Below, piece by piece: positions 7,491-15,785 of a DNA stretch of 41,573 nt (positions are counted from its first letter, which is position 1; every line of letters starts with the position of its first letter). A model generated the notes under the pieces. The model saw only the letters and a list, made by a program, of their open reading frames with translations. It was not told the origin of the DNA and did not search any database. Both the position numbers and the translations under genes were made by a program. The stretch comes from Corynebacterium halotolerans (GTDB lineage: Bacteria; Actinomycetota; Actinomycetes; Mycobacteriales; Mycobacteriaceae): contig NZ_JVMD01000025.1 in assembly GCF_001056295.1 (NCBI RefSeq), positions 1-41,573 on the forward strand, read 5' to 3'.

Positions 7491-8453
7491 ATGGGTGAGG
7501 CACCGACGACGGCTTCCGGAGGGCCCGCGGATAACGCGGACTGCCGGGGGTCGTCGTCGCCTCTTTCGCCCAACCTCGACGCCGCACTGGGCGACTTTCT
7601 CGACCACCTCGAGCACATCCGCGGCCTCGCGCCGCGCACCATCCGCGCCTACCGCGCCGACCTCGCGCCGCTGCTTGCGGGCATCGGCGACATTTCCGAA
7701 CTCGACGTCCGCGTCATCCGCGCCCACCTCGGCGCCCGGCACCGGGCGGGGGCGGCGCGCACCTCGCTGGCCAGGGCGGTCACCTCCATCCGCCGCTTCG
7801 GCGCGTGGGCGGTGTCCGCGGGGCTTCTCGACGCCGACCCCGCCGCCCGCGTCACCGGCCCCCGGCCGCACCGGCACCTTCCGGAGATCCTCACCGTCGA
7901 GCAGGCCGACGCGATGCTGGAGGGTTTCGACGGCGACGGGGGAGAGCCCGCGCTGGCGGAGATCCGCGACCGCGCCATGATCGAACTCCTCTACGCCGCG
8001 GGCATCCGCGTCGGCGAACTGTGCGCCATGGACGTCGGCGACGTCGATCTCGGCCGCGCCACGCTCACCGTCACGGGCAAGGGCGACAAGCAGCGCACCG
8101 TGCCCTTCGGCGAACCCGCCGCCCGCGCGCTGGAGGAATGGATCGGCGCCCGCGGGCAGCTGCTCGGAGAGGGGAAGGCGAACCCGGCCCTGTTCCTCGG
8201 CGTCCGTGGCGGCCGGCTGGACCCCCGCCAGGCCCGCCGCATCGTGCACGCGCGGACCAAGGCCGCCGGCGTGGACATGTCGCCGCACGGGCTGCGCCAC
8301 TCCGCCGCCACGCACATGGTCGAGGGAGGCGCCGATCTGCGCGTGGTCCAGGAGATGCTCGGCCACAGTTCGCTGGGCACCACGCAGATCTACACGCACG
8401 TCTCCACGGACCGGCTCCGCGAGGCGCACCGCAAGGCGCACCCGCGGGCCTAA
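7491..8453 (+). CDS. xerC: Tyrosine recombinase XerC
   Basis: A 320-residue tyrosine recombinase of the Xer type, which together with XerD resolves chromosome dimers at dif. The N-terminal SAM-like DNA-binding domain (residues ~30-120: FLDHLEHIRGLAPRTIRAYRADL) precedes the catalytic domain. All catalytic residues are visible: Arg173 in GIRVGEL, Lys197 in GKGDKQR, His266 and Arg269 in HGLRH, His292 in GHSSLGTTQIYTH, and the nucleophile Tyr301. The location between dprA and rpsB is the housekeeping one, so this is not a mobile-element integrase. Start ATG 7491 fits the leaderless -10 at 7477; an in-frame GTG at 7437 would add 18 residues. The stop overlaps the convergent M23 gene by four bases. 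Confidence 0.93.
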   Translation: MGEAPTTASGGPADNADCRGSSSPLSPNLDAALGDFLDHLEHIRGLAPRTIRAYRADLAPLLAGIGDISELDVRVIRAHLGARHRAGAARTSLARAVTSIRRFGAWAVSAGLLDADPAARVTGPRPHRHLPEILTVEQADAMLEGFDGDGGEPALAEIRDRAMIELLYAAGIRVGELCAMDVGDVDLGRATLTVTGKGDKQRTVPFGEPAARALEEWIGARGQLLGEGKANPALFLGVRGGRLDPRQARRIVHARTKAAGVDMSPHGLRHSAATHMVEGGADLRVVQEMLGHSSLGTTQIYTHVSTDRLREAHRKAHPRA

Positions 8454-8941
8454 ACCACCGGCGGTTTCAGCACGATCGGCCGCCGCGCCAGCAGGTCCAG
8501 GGGGTTGAGGTAGTCCCGCCCCCGCAGCGCGCCCCAATGCAGGCCGGGGTCGGGGCCTGCCTCCAGCGTCCCGATCACGGTGCCGCGCGACACCCGGTCG
8601 CCGCGCCGGACCGACCATCGCACGGGCTGGTACGTCGTGCGGATCCCGTCGGCGTGCATCACGGACACCGTCGGCGTCCCCGCGACCATGTCGGCGAAAT
8701 GCACCACCCCATCGCCCGAGGCCCGCACCGGCGCCCCGACCGGCGCCGCCAGGTCGACGCCCCGGTGGCCCGGCAGCCAGCGCTCCGCGGGCGGGTCATA
8801 AGGCTTGACGACGCCGCCGTCGACCGGTTTGGCGTGCGCCACCGGGGAAATGCCGGAGGCCTCCGCCGCCCATGGCACGGCGAGCAGGATCGCGCACAGG
8901 GCGGCGAGCAGCACGCCGAGTTCGCGGTGGGGTGCGGTCAT
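8450..8941 (-). CDS. Secreted M23 family peptidase-like protein
   Basis: A 163-residue protein with an N-terminal signal peptide (hydrophobic VLLAALCAILLAVPWAAEASG) and a LytM/M23 domain. Zinc-ligand motif GHRGVD is present, then PVGAPVRASGDGVVHFA, and the C-terminal LHWGALRG. In classical M23 enzymes the last motif is HxH; here the first His is Gly (PGLHWG). The two-residue-later His is kept, so zinc binding may survive. I recall LHWG as common in actinobacterial members near rpsB, so this may be a normal subfamily. A role in peptidoglycan turnover is likely but not shown. It is convergent with xerC (4-base overlap) and divergent from rpsB. Start ATG 8941 directly precedes the signal peptide. 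Confidence 0.85.
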   Translation of the reverse strand: MTAPHRELGVLLAALCAILLAVPWAAEASGISPVAHAKPVDGGVVKPYDPPAERWLPGHRGVDLAAPVGAPVRASGDGVVHFADMVAGTPTVSVMHADGIRTTYQPVRWSVRRGDRVSRGTVIGTLEAGPDPGLHWGALRGRDYLNPLDLLARRPIVLKPPVV

Positions 8942-9081
8942 GGGGCCAGATGACCCGGGCGGCGGGCCGTCGTCAAGCAAAAGGGCCCGTGCCGGACGGC
9001 CGATTGTGGATCGATCCGGCCCCGTGGAAAAGCGGCCCGAAACGCCCCGTGCCGGCATTGGCGCGACCAGCGGCGTTGCGC

Positions 9082-9087
9082 TAAGCT
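9082..9087 (+). promoter_or_regulatory. -10 element of the rpsB-tsf promoter
   Basis: TAAGCT in gcgctaagctacttcc is the best -10 in the 374-base gap between the M23 gene and rpsB. The expected start site is near 9094, giving a leader of about 220 bases. Nothing gene-like is seen in 8942-9081. Confidence 0.5.
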
Positions 9088-9093
9088 ACTTCC

Positions 9094-9315
9094 CGCAGTG
9101 TGCCCGGACGACCCGGGACGCTGACTACGCGCGCCGCACATCGCAGCCGACGTCGCCAGGTGCCCGGTGGAAACCGGGAGGTGGCCGAGGTTCCCGCGGC
9201 GCCAGGGTGCGGGGAAAACCCGCACGCGACTTCAACCGAACATCAATCAGAAAGCGAGGAAGGGAAGCAGCCGCGGTCCCAGTCAGACCGGACGAGAGGC
9301 CTTCCCTGAATTCAC
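9094..9315 (+). ncRNA. Structured 5' leader of rpsB
   Basis: Three perfect hairpins follow one another: cccgg/ccggg (9103-9117, loop acgac), cccggt/accggg (9163-9178, loop ggaa) and gtgcggg/cccgcac (9207-9225, loop gaaaa). Further down agggaag (9261-9267) can pair with cttccct (9301-9307), nine bases before the ATG. Only poor ribosome-binding sequence lies right before the start. This layout fits an autoregulatory ribosomal-protein leader; binding by S2 is inference. Confidence 0.5.
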
Positions 9316-10149
9316 ATGGCTGTCGTTTCCATGCGCGAACTCCTCGACGCCGGCGTCCACTTCGGACACCAGACGCGTCGCTGGAACCCCAAGATGAAGC
9401 GTTTCATCTTCACCGACCGCAACGGCATCTACATCATCGACCTGCAGCAGACGCTGACCTACATCGATGAGGCGTACGAGTTCGTCAAGGAGACCGTCGC
9501 CCACGGCGGCAACATCCTTTTCGTCGGCACCAAGAAGCAGGCCCAGGAGGCCGTGCAGAACGAGGCCGAGCGCGTCGACATGCCCTACGTCAACCACCGT
9601 TGGCTCGGCGGCATGCTGACCAACTTCCAGACCGTCGCGAAGCGCCTGTCCCGCCTGAAGGAGCTTCAGGCCATGGACGCCGCCGAGAACGGCTACGAGG
9701 GCCGCACCAAGAAGGAAATCCTCATGCTGACCCGCGAGCGCACCAAGCTGGAGCGCACCCTGGGCGGCATCCGCGACATGGCCAAGGTCCCCTCGGCCCT
9801 GTGGATCGTGGACACCAACAAGGAGCACATCGCGGTCTCCGAGGCGAAGAAGCTGGGCATCCCGGTCGTCGCCATCCTGGACACCAACTGCGACCCGGAC
9901 GACGTCGACTTCCCGATCCCGGGCAACGACGACGCCATCCGCTCCGCCACCGTCCTGACCCGCATCATCTCCTCCGCCGTGGAGGAGGGCCGCCGCGTCC
10001 GCGCCGAGCGCGAGGTCGCCGCCTCCCGCGAGGCCGCCGGCGACGCCCCGGCCGAGAAGCCGGAGCAGGCGGAGCAGGCCGAGGCGCCGGCCGCCGAGCA
10101 GACCGAGGCCCCCGCCGCCGAGCAGGCCGAGGCCCCGGCCGCCGAGTAA
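9316..10149 (+). CDS. rpsB: 30S ribosomal protein S2
   Basis: A 277-residue uS2 protein. Conserved blocks: [58 protein letters not shown], and the [19 protein letters not shown] to [19 protein letters not shown] region. S2 binds late to the 30S subunit and interacts with S1-type proteins. The C-terminal tail is a tandem repeat of the octapeptide EQ(A/T)EAPAA encoded by three 24-base units at 10072-10143. It begins with ATG 9316 after a long hairpin-rich leader and is followed by tsf after 109 bases. Confidence 0.98.
   Translation: MAVVSMRELLDAGVHFGHQTRRWNPKMKRFIFTDRNGIYIIDLQQTLTYIDEAYEFVKETVAHGGNILFVGTKKQAQEAVQNEAERVDMPYVNHRWLGGMLTNFQTVAKRLSRLKELQAMDAAENGYEGRTKKEILMLTRERTKLERTLGGIRDMAKVPSALWIVDTNKEHIAVSEAKKLGIPVVAILDTNCDPDDVDFPIPGNDDAIRSATVLTRIISSAVEEGRRVRAEREVAASREAAGDAPAEKPEQAEQAEAPAAEQTEAPAAEQAEAPAAE
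10072..10143 (+). repeat. Three 24-base tandem units in the rpsB tail
   Basis: Units at 10072-10095, 10096-10119 and 10120-10143 each encode EQ(A/T)EAPAA and differ by only a few bases. The repeat forms the flexible acidic, Ala/Pro-rich end of S2 and is likely to vary in copy number between strains. Confidence 0.85.
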
Positions 10150-10158
10150 TTTCGCGGA

Positions 10159-10224
10159 GACGGGAAACCGTCGATGTGGGAGACTGGCCGCACGGACAGT
10201 CTCACGGGCCGCACCAGACGGCCC
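10159..10224 (+). promoter_or_regulatory. Three hairpins between rpsB and tsf
   Basis: The gap holds gacgg-gaaa-ccgtc (10159-10172), gagactg (10180-10186) with cagtctc (10197-10203), and gggccg (10206-10211) with cggccc (10219-10224). They lie just before the strong ribosome-binding site aaggagg (10243-10249) of tsf. They may act as an attenuator or processing element that sets the S2 to EF-Ts ratio. Confidence 0.45.
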
Positions 10225-10258
10225 ATCCGACAAACGACACCAAGGAGGATCGCCGCAC

Positions 10259-11086
10259 ATGGCGAATTTCACCGCCGCCGACGTCAAGAAGCTCCGCGAG
10301 CTCACCGGCTCCGGCATGAAGGCCTGCAAGGATGCCCTGGTCGAGACCGAGGGCGACTTCGACAAGGCCGTCGAGATCCTGCGCGTCAAGGGCGCCAAGG
10401 ACGTGGGCAAGCGCGCCGAGCGCACCGCCGCCGAGGGCCTGGTCGCCGTCTCCGGCAACACCATGGTCGAGGTCAACTCCGAGACCGACTTCGTGGCCAA
10501 GAACTCCGAGTTCATCGAGTTCGCCAACAAGGTCGCGGAGGCCGCCGCCAAGGTCAAGGCCAACTCCCCTGAGGAGCTCGCCGCCGCCGACCTCGACGGC
10601 CAGTCCGCCGCCGACGCCACCCACGAGCTGTCCGCCAAGATCGGCGAGAAGCTCGAGCTGCGCCGCGCCGTGACGCTGGAGGGCGACAACGTCGCCGTCT
10701 ACCTGCACCGCCGTGCCGCCGACCTGCCCGCCGGCGTCGGCGTGCTGGTCGCCTACGAGGGCTCCGGCGAGGAGGCCGAGCAGGCCGCCCACGTCGCCGC
10801 CATGCAGGTCGCCGCCCTCAAGGCGCAGTACCTCTCCCGCGATGACGTCCCGGCGGACCGCGTCGAGTCCGAGCGCGCCGTCCTGGAGAACATCACCCGC
10901 GAGGAGGGCAAGCCCGAGGCCGCCCTCCCGAAGATCGTCGAGGGCCGCCTCAACGGCTTCTTCAAGGACATCGTCCTCCTGGAGCAGGCGTCCGTCGCCG
11001 ACTCCAAGAAGACCGTCAAGCAGCTCATGGACGAGGCCGGCGTCACGCTGACCGGTTTCGCCCGCTTCGAGGTCGGCCAGCACTAG
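10259..11086 (+). CDS. tsf: Elongation factor Ts
   Basis: A 275-residue EF-Ts, the nucleotide exchange factor that releases GDP from EF-Tu. The N-terminal UBA-like domain ([20 protein letters not shown] followed by KACKDALVE) and the hallmark ETDFVAKN motif near residue 80 are present, followed by the two core repeats and a C-terminal helical end. The ATG at 10259 is preceded by aaggagg at 10243-10249. It is the last gene of the rpsB-tsf operon: a very strong terminator at 11105-11146 follows. Confidence 0.98.
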   Translation: MANFTAADVKKLRELTGSGMKACKDALVETEGDFDKAVEILRVKGAKDVGKRAERTAAEGLVAVSGNTMVEVNSETDFVAKNSEFIEFANKVAEAAAKVKANSPEELAAADLDGQSAADATHELSAKIGEKLELRRAVTLEGDNVAVYLHRRAADLPAGVGVLVAYEGSGEEAEQAAHVAAMQVAALKAQYLSRDDVPADRVESERAVLENITREEGKPEAALPKIVEGRLNGFFKDIVLLEQASVADSKKTVKQLMDEAGVTLTGFARFEVGQH

Positions 11087-11104
11087 GGCCGACGCGCGAG
11101 CGCG

Positions 11105-11146
11105 AGGGGCGGGCCCCGGACCTTCAACGGTTCGGGGCCCGCCCCT
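11105..11146 (+). terminator. Strong hairpin terminator after tsf
   Basis: An 18-bp stem (11105-11122 with 11129-11146, one G-T wobble) closes a 6-base loop, ttcaac. The outer arms agcgcg and cgcgc could extend it with one bulged base. It lies 19 bases after the tsf stop and just before the pyrH -10. Confidence 0.88.
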
Positions 11147-11155
11147 TCGCGCGTG

Positions 11156-11161
11156 TACCAT
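11156..11161 (+). promoter_or_regulatory. -10 element of pyrH
   Basis: TACCAT in gcgtgtaccatttcc, right after the tsf terminator. The start site would be near 11168, giving a leader of about 30 bases that ends in the purine-rich ribosome-binding site agaaagaagg before ATG 11200. Confidence 0.55.
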
Positions 11162-11199
11162 TTCCGATAGCCGATCCACCCCGCACAGAAAGAAGGGCC

Positions 11200-11937
11200 A
11201 TGACCGACACCACCTCCGACAAGGACACCCGAACCGGTTTCCGGCGAGTGATGCTGAAGTTGGGCGGTGAGATGTTCGGCGGCGGTTCGGTGGGCGTGGA
11301 TCCCAACGTCGTCGAGAACGTCGCCCGCCAGATCGCGGAGGTCGCCCGGGCAGGGACCGAGGTGTGCGTGGTCATCGGCGGCGGCAATTTCTTCCGCGGC
11401 GCGCAGCTGCAGCAGCGCGGCATGGACCGTGCCCGCTCGGACTACATGGGCATGCTCGGCACCGTCATGAACTGCCTGGCGCTGCAGGACTTCCTCGAGC
11501 AGCAGGGCGTCGAGACGCGCGTGCAGACGGCCATCCAGATGACCCAGGTCGCCGAGCCGTACCTGCCGCTGCGCGCCAAGCGCCACCTGGAGAAGGGCCG
11601 CGTGGTCATCTTCGGCGCGGGCATGGGCATGCCGTACTTCTCCACCGACACCACCGCCGCCCAGCGCGCGCTGGAGATCGGCTGCGAGGTGCTGCTCATG
11701 GCCAAGGGCGTCGACGGGGTCTACTCGGACGATCCGCGCGAGAACCCCGACGCCGAGCTGTTCGACCACATCAGCCACCGAGAGGTCATCGAGCGGGAGC
11801 TGCGCGTCGCCGACGCCACGGCGTTCTCGCTGTGCATGGACAACGACATGCCGATCCTCGTGTTCAATCTGCTCACGGACGGCAACATCGCCCGCGCCGT
11901 GGCGGGCGAGCACATCGGCACGCTGGTCCGCAGCTGA
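11200..11937 (+). CDS. pyrH: UMP kinase
   Basis: A 245-residue bacterial UMP kinase of the amino-acid-kinase family; it phosphorylates UMP to UDP in pyrimidine synthesis. Motifs: [13 protein letters not shown] (phosphate binding, residues ~13-25), [15 protein letters not shown], the [20 protein letters not shown] helix, and [19 protein letters not shown] near the end. The first ~12 residues ([12 protein letters not shown]) are a non-conserved extension. It has its own promoter after the tsf terminator and is followed after 65 bases by frr, so pyrH, frr and cdsA probably form an operon. Confidence 0.97.
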   Translation: MTDTTSDKDTRTGFRRVMLKLGGEMFGGGSVGVDPNVVENVARQIAEVARAGTEVCVVIGGGNFFRGAQLQQRGMDRARSDYMGMLGTVMNCLALQDFLEQQGVETRVQTAIQMTQVAEPYLPLRAKRHLEKGRVVIFGAGMGMPYFSTDTTAAQRALEIGCEVLLMAKGVDGVYSDDPRENPDAELFDHISHREVIERELRVADATAFSLCMDNDMPILVFNLLTDGNIARAVAGEHIGTLVRS

Positions 11938-12002
11938 TAGATTAAAGACCCGTAACATCCGCGAGGGACGAGTCCGACAGGTCCCAGACAGAAGAGGCGA
12001 CG

Positions 12003-12560
12003 ATGATCGACGAGACGCTGCTCGATGCAGAAGAGAAGATGGCCAACTCCGTGGAGCACTGCCGCGAGGAGCTGACCCACATCCGCACGGGACGCGCGAA
12101 CCCCGCGATGTTCAACGGCGTCATGGCCGAGTACTACGGCGCGCCGACCCCGATCACCCAGATGGCCACCATCTCGGTGCCGGAGCCGCGGATGCTCATC
12201 ATCAAGCCGTACGAGGCGTCGGTCATGCAGGACATCGAAAACGCCATCCGCAACTCGGATCTGGGCGTCAACCCGACCAACGACGGCCACGTCCTGCGCG
12301 TCACCGTGCCGCAGCTGACCGAGGAGCGTCGCCGCGAGATGGCCAAGATGGCCAAGGGCAAGGGCGAGGACGCCAAGATCGCCATCCGCAACGTGCGCCG
12401 CAAGGGCATGGAGTCGCTGAAGAAGATCCAGAAGGACGGCGACGCGGGCGAGGACGAGGTCCAGACCGCGGAGAAGGAGCTCGACTCCGTCACCAAGAAG
12501 TACGTCGAGCAGGTCGACTTGCTCGTCGAGCGCAAGGAAAGCGAGCTGATGGAGGTCTAG
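12003..12560 (+). CDS. frr: Ribosome recycling factor
   Basis: A 185-residue RRF, the standard length. It splits post-termination ribosomes together with EF-G. Conserved sequences: [49 protein letters not shown], the [14 protein letters not shown] helix and the C-terminal helix ending in [12 protein letters not shown] ribosome-binding site (agaagagg) precedes ATG 12003. cdsA follows, its proposed start only about 50 bases beyond the stop. Confidence 0.98.
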   Translation: MIDETLLDAEEKMANSVEHCREELTHIRTGRANPAMFNGVMAEYYGAPTPITQMATISVPEPRMLIIKPYEASVMQDIENAIRNSDLGVNPTNDGHVLRVTVPQLTEERRREMAKMAKGKGEDAKIAIRNVRRKGMESLKKIQKDGDAGEDEVQTAEKELDSVTKKYVEQVDLLVERKESELMEV

Positions 12561-12609
12561 GACCCCGTTGGCCCCGCCGTCCCAGACCCTGCCACCGACC
12601 GGAGCTGAC

Positions 12610-13500
12610 GTGCCCTCGCCGAATCCAGAGCGCCTCATGGAGGAGCTCCGCCTTCCCAAGCCCCGCAATTCCGCGGGGCGCAACGTGCCCGTGGCCATCG
12701 CCATGGGCGTGTTTTTGGGCTCGCTGGTCATCGGTTCGCTGTTCCTGGGCCCGTGGGCCTGGTACGTGCTCGTCGCCGGCGCCGCGGCGCTGGGGACGTG
12801 GGAGGTCGCGCAGCGCCTGCGGGAGTCGGATTGGATGCTGCCGCGCCCGGTGCTGATCCTCGGCGGCCAGTCGATGATCTGGCTGTCCTGGCCGATGGGC
12901 GTCCGGGGCATCGCGGTGGGGCTGGTGGCGACCCTCATATCCCTGCTGGTCAGCAGGTTGTTCCTGTACGGGGCGAACGAGGCCCCGCGCAATTGGCTCC
13001 GCGACGTCGGCGTCGGGTGCTTCGTCATCCTCTGGATCCCGCTGTGCCTCGCGTTCGCCGCGAGCCTCGCGCGGATGCCCACGCCGGGCGACGTGAACCC
13101 CGTGTGGGTCATCGTCGCCTTCATGCTGTGCGTGGTGGCCAACGACGTCGGCGGCTACATCGCCGGCGTGTTCTTCGGCAAGCACCCGATGGCGCCGGCG
13201 GTGAGCCCGAAGAAGTCCTGGGAGGGCTTCGCCGGCTCGGTCGCCTTCGGTGCCGCGGTGGGCGTCGCCTGCGCGGTGCTGCTTCTCGACGCCCCGTGGT
13301 GGTTCGGTTTGGCCCTGGGCATTCTGCTCGTGGTCTCCGCGACGCTCGGAGACCTGGTGGAATCCCAGTTCAAGCGGGACCTGGGCATCAAGGACATGTC
13401 CACGATGATCCCGGGCCACGGCGGCCTGATGGACCGCCTCGACGGCATGCTCCCCGCCGCCGCCATGACGTGGATGCTGCTGTCCGTCATCGGCCTGTGA
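12610..13500 (+). CDS. cdsA: Phosphatidate cytidylyltransferase
   Basis: A 296-residue polytopic membrane enzyme that makes CDP-diacylglycerol from CTP and phosphatidate, the precursor of phosphatidylinositol, phosphatidylglycerol and cardiolipin. About eight hydrophobic helices are visible, and the C-terminal CDP-alcohol signature region is intact: SPKKSWEGFAGSVAFG, then GDLVESQFKRDLGIKDMSTM and PGHGGLMDRLDGML. I prefer GTG 12610 because ggag lies five bases upstream; TTG at 12568 would add 14 residues. It ends the pyrH-frr-cdsA run, and the convergent lapA-like gene starts to be read from the other strand three bases later. Confidence 0.93.
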   Translation: MPSPNPERLMEELRLPKPRNSAGRNVPVAIAMGVFLGSLVIGSLFLGPWAWYVLVAGAAALGTWEVAQRLRESDWMLPRPVLILGGQSMIWLSWPMGVRGIAVGLVATLISLLVSRLFLYGANEAPRNWLRDVGVGCFVILWIPLCLAFAASLARMPTPGDVNPVWVIVAFMLCVVANDVGGYIAGVFFGKHPMAPAVSPKKSWEGFAGSVAFGAAVGVACAVLLLDAPWWFGLALGILLVVSATLGDLVESQFKRDLGIKDMSTMIPGHGGLMDRLDGMLPAAAMTWMLLSVIGL

Positions 13501-13503
13501 CGG

Positions 13504-13911
13504 TCAGCGGTTCTTCAGCTGGCGCCTCATCTCGAACATCTTCCAGATGCCGGCGCAGGCCATGATCAGGCCGCCGATGATCGACGCCAGCAGCAGGCCG
13601 ACGCCCAGCGGGAAGTTCCACGTCCACGCGAACAGGTGGAGCTCGACGGACTGCTGGTTCTGCAGGATGAAGACCAGCAGCAGGATCAGCAGCAGCGCGC
13701 CGATGATGAGCGCGACCCACGTGCTGGAGGCGGCGCCGCCGCGCTTGGCGGGTTTCGTCTCGCGCGGGGGAGCGGTTTCGGGAGCCGTTTCGGTTACGGG
13801 CGCGGGCTCTACCGCCGTGTCGTCGTAACGCTCCATCGGCGTCTGCTCGGAGGGAAGGGGGCGCCCGTCGCGGGGGCGTCCGGAAGTGGCGGGGTAATCG
13901 TGTTCATTCAT
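13504..13911 (-). CDS. LapA-domain (DUF1049) membrane protein
   Basis: A 135-residue protein with a long hydrophilic, Pro/Glu-rich N-terminal half and two membrane helices near the C-terminus ([20 protein letters not shown] and the [20 protein letters not shown] stretch) separated by the LapA motif [20 protein letters not shown]. LapA-type proteins help assemble membrane or envelope complexes in Gram-negatives; the role of the actinobacterial ones is not known. The C-terminus is basic ([12 protein letters not shown]). ATG 13911 is the likely start; an in-frame ATG at 13920 adds three residues. It is convergent with cdsA and divergent from rlmN. Confidence 0.85.
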   Translation of the reverse strand: MNEHDYPATSGRPRDGRPLPSEQTPMERYDDTAVEPAPVTETAPETAPPRETKPAKRGGAASSTWVALIIGALLLILLLVFILQNQQSVELHLFAWTWNFPLGVGLLLASIIGGLIMACAGIWKMFEMRRQLKNR

Positions 13912-13977
13912 GTACACCATTCAACCGTGCCGCGCGGTTCGCCGCCATGGGGAGCCGCGTGCGATGATGGGGCCATC

Positions 13978-15075
13978 ATGACCAAGCAACTCCCGCTCGT
14001 CTTCAAAGCGCCCCGGCGCGGCATGCCCGGCACCCACCTCGCGGACCTCGACGGTCCGGCCCTCAAGGAGGCCGTGAAGGAACTCGGCCTGCCCGCGTTC
14101 CGCGCCAACCAGATCGCCCGGCACTACTACGGCCGCCTCGAAGCGGACCCGGAGACCATGACGGACCTGCCCGCCGCCGCCCGCGGCAAGGTCCGGGACG
14201 CGCTGTTCCCGCCGCTTCTGGAACCGGTGCGCCACATCTCCTGCGACGACGGCGAAACCCGGAAGACCCTGTGGAAGGCCGGCGACGGCACGCTGCTGGA
14301 ATCGGTGCTGATGAAGTACCCGGACCGGGCGACGCTGTGCATCTCGTCGCAGGCCGGCTGCGGCATGGCCTGCCCGTTCTGCGCCACCGGCCAGGGCGGC
14401 CTGCAGCGCAACCTGTCGACGGCCGAGATCATCGACCAGGTGCGCGAAGCCGCCGCCACGATGCGCGACGAGGGCGGCCGCCTGACCAACATCGTGTTCA
14501 TGGGCATGGGCGAGCCGCTGGCCAACTACAAGCGCGTCATCGCCGCCGTGCGCCGCATCACGGACCCCGTGCCGGACGGATTCGGCATCTCGCAGCGCAA
14601 CGTCACGGTGTCGACCGTCGGCCTGGCGCCGGCGATCCGCAAGCTCGCCGATGAGGACATGTCGGTCACGCTCGCGGTGAGCCTGCACACGCCGGACGAC
14701 GAGCTCCGCGACGAGCTCGTGCCCATCAACAACCGCTTCAGCGTCGCCGAGGTCCTCGACGCCGCGCGCTACTACGCCGACAAGTCCGGCCGCCGCGTGT
14801 CCATCGAGTACGCGCTCATCCGCGACATCAACGACCAGGGCTGGCGCGCGGACATGCTGGGCAAGAAGCTGCACAAGGCGCTCGGCTCGCGCGTGCACGT
14901 CAACCTCATCCCGCTCAACCCGACGCCGGGGTCCAAGTGGGACGCCTCCCCGAAGGACCGGCAGGACGAGTTCGTCCGCCGCGTCCGGGAGCAGGGCGTT
15001 CCGTGCACGGTCCGCGACACCCGCGGCAACGAGATCGCCGCCGCCTGCGGGCAGCTCGCCGCCGAGGGAGCGTAG
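13978..15075 (+). CDS. rlmN: 23S rRNA (adenine2503-C2)-methyltransferase
   Basis: A 365-residue radical-SAM enzyme that methylates A2503 of 23S rRNA (and A37 of some tRNAs). The iron-sulfur motif is Cys128-x3-Cys132-x2-Cys135 in [11 protein letters not shown]; the two catalytic cysteines are Cys343 (GVPCTVR) and Cys357 (AAACGQLA). SAM-binding GMGEPL and the [14 protein letters not shown] segment ([19 protein letters not shown]) are present. GATGAT at 13963-13968 in front of the ATG is a candidate -10 for a leaderless or near-leaderless mRNA. A strong terminator follows at 15087. Confidence 0.97.
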   Translation: MTKQLPLVFKAPRRGMPGTHLADLDGPALKEAVKELGLPAFRANQIARHYYGRLEADPETMTDLPAAARGKVRDALFPPLLEPVRHISCDDGETRKTLWKAGDGTLLESVLMKYPDRATLCISSQAGCGMACPFCATGQGGLQRNLSTAEIIDQVREAAATMRDEGGRLTNIVFMGMGEPLANYKRVIAAVRRITDPVPDGFGISQRNVTVSTVGLAPAIRKLADEDMSVTLAVSLHTPDDELRDELVPINNRFSVAEVLDAARYYADKSGRRVSIEYALIRDINDQGWRADMLGKKLHKALGSRVHVNLIPLNPTPGSKWDASPKDRQDEFVRRVREQGVPCTVRDTRGNEIAAACGQLAAEGA

Positions 15076-15086
15076 AAACGAGAGAA

Positions 15087-15116
15087 CGCCCGCACCGTGG
15101 GAACACGGTGCGGGCG
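15087..15116 (+). terminator. Bidirectional hairpin terminator, rlmN / DUF2631 gene
   Basis: A perfect 13-bp stem (15087-15099 with 15104-15116; 14 bp with the flanking a/t pair) and loop ggaa. It sits between convergent genes and can serve both. Confidence 0.9.
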
Positions 15117-15142
15117 TCGTCGTCCCGGGGCCTGCGGCGGGA

Positions 15143-15616
15143 TCAGGACCGGAGGGACTTGCCCTTGTCCTCGTCGATGGACGGCATGCCGCCGGTCACC
15201 GGGGTCTGGGCCCGGTTCGGGCCGTAGGTGTCGGGGGTGTGGTTCCAGGCGCGCATCTGGGACTCGCTCAGCTCGGCGTAGGCGCCGGTGCCGTTGACCT
15301 GGTCGTGGGACCACAGCGGCTCGACGTGGCCGACCGGCTTGTTGTGCGCGGTGACGGTGCGGACCTGCTTGCCCTTCGGCGAGAACATGCGCCACAGGAG
15401 TCCGATGGCGAAAATGACGGCGATGCCGATCAGCCAGAGGTTCTCGACCTTGCCGGGGTGGTTGCCCCAGAGCATCGCGATCAGGAAGGCCACGGAAACC
15501 CAGCCGGCGATCTGGAGGGAGCGCTCGCTGAGGGCGCTCCAACCCCACTTCGCGGCGGGGACGTCGAGGTTGCTGACGCCGTTGTAGATCTCTTCCTTCT
15601 TGTGTCCTTGGGCCAC
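15143..15616 (-). CDS. DUF2631 family membrane protein
   Basis: A 157-residue protein with two closely spaced membrane helices in the middle ([17 protein letters not shown] and [19 protein letters not shown]) and a hydrophilic C-terminal tail rich in His, Pro and Asp. It matches the actinobacteria-specific DUF2631 family; M. tuberculosis has a member in the same dxr/rip1 neighbourhood, as I recall. The function is unknown. The GTG start at 15616 is fixed by a near-perfect ribosome-binding site, aggaggat, seven bases upstream. It is convergent with rlmN and divergent from dxr. Confidence 0.88.
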   Translation of the reverse strand: MAQGHKKEEIYNGVSNLDVPAAKWGWSALSERSLQIAGWVSVAFLIAMLWGNHPGKVENLWLIGIAVIFAIGLLWRMFSPKGKQVRTVTAHNKPVGHVEPLWSHDQVNGTGAYAELSESQMRAWNHTPDTYGPNRAQTPVTGGMPSIDEDKGKSLRS

Positions 15617-15666
15617 GGTAATCCTCCTGTTTGCGCCTACGTTCGCCGCCGCGGTGCCTGATCGTG

Positions 15667-15684
15667 CACCGTGGTCTCACGGTG
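15667..15684. other. Hairpin in the DUF2631-dxr gap
   Basis: caccgtg (15667-15673) and cacggtg (15678-15684) pair perfectly around gtct. The same two 7-base arms form the core of the terminator at the other end of the DUF2631 gene. It could lie in the 5' leader of the DUF2631 gene. Confidence 0.45.
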
Positions 15685-15772
15685 TTTCCGGGCTCGTGTC
15701 CGGGGCGTTCCCGTCGGCGATCCCGTTTACGTGCATTTTGGCACACTCTCAGCGAATGTTGAGTATCGGGTG

Positions 15773-15779
15773 TAACAAT
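15773..15779 (+). promoter_or_regulatory. -10 element of dxr, leaderless start
   Basis: taacaat ends six bases before GTG 15786, in tgtaacaatacccca. The start of transcription should coincide with the GTG, which supports this start for dxr. Confidence 0.55.
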
Positions 15780-15785
15780 ACCCCA

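Noticed and set aside
7491..8453. xerC as an integrase of a mobile element
   Set aside because: All neighbours are core genes in conserved order, and no attachment sites, excisionase or cargo genes are visible.
8450..8941. M23 protein as an inactive enzyme because of GLHWG instead of HxH
   Set aside because: The LHWG form seems common in actinobacterial members, and the zinc ligands His/Asp and the last His are kept, so loss of activity cannot be claimed.
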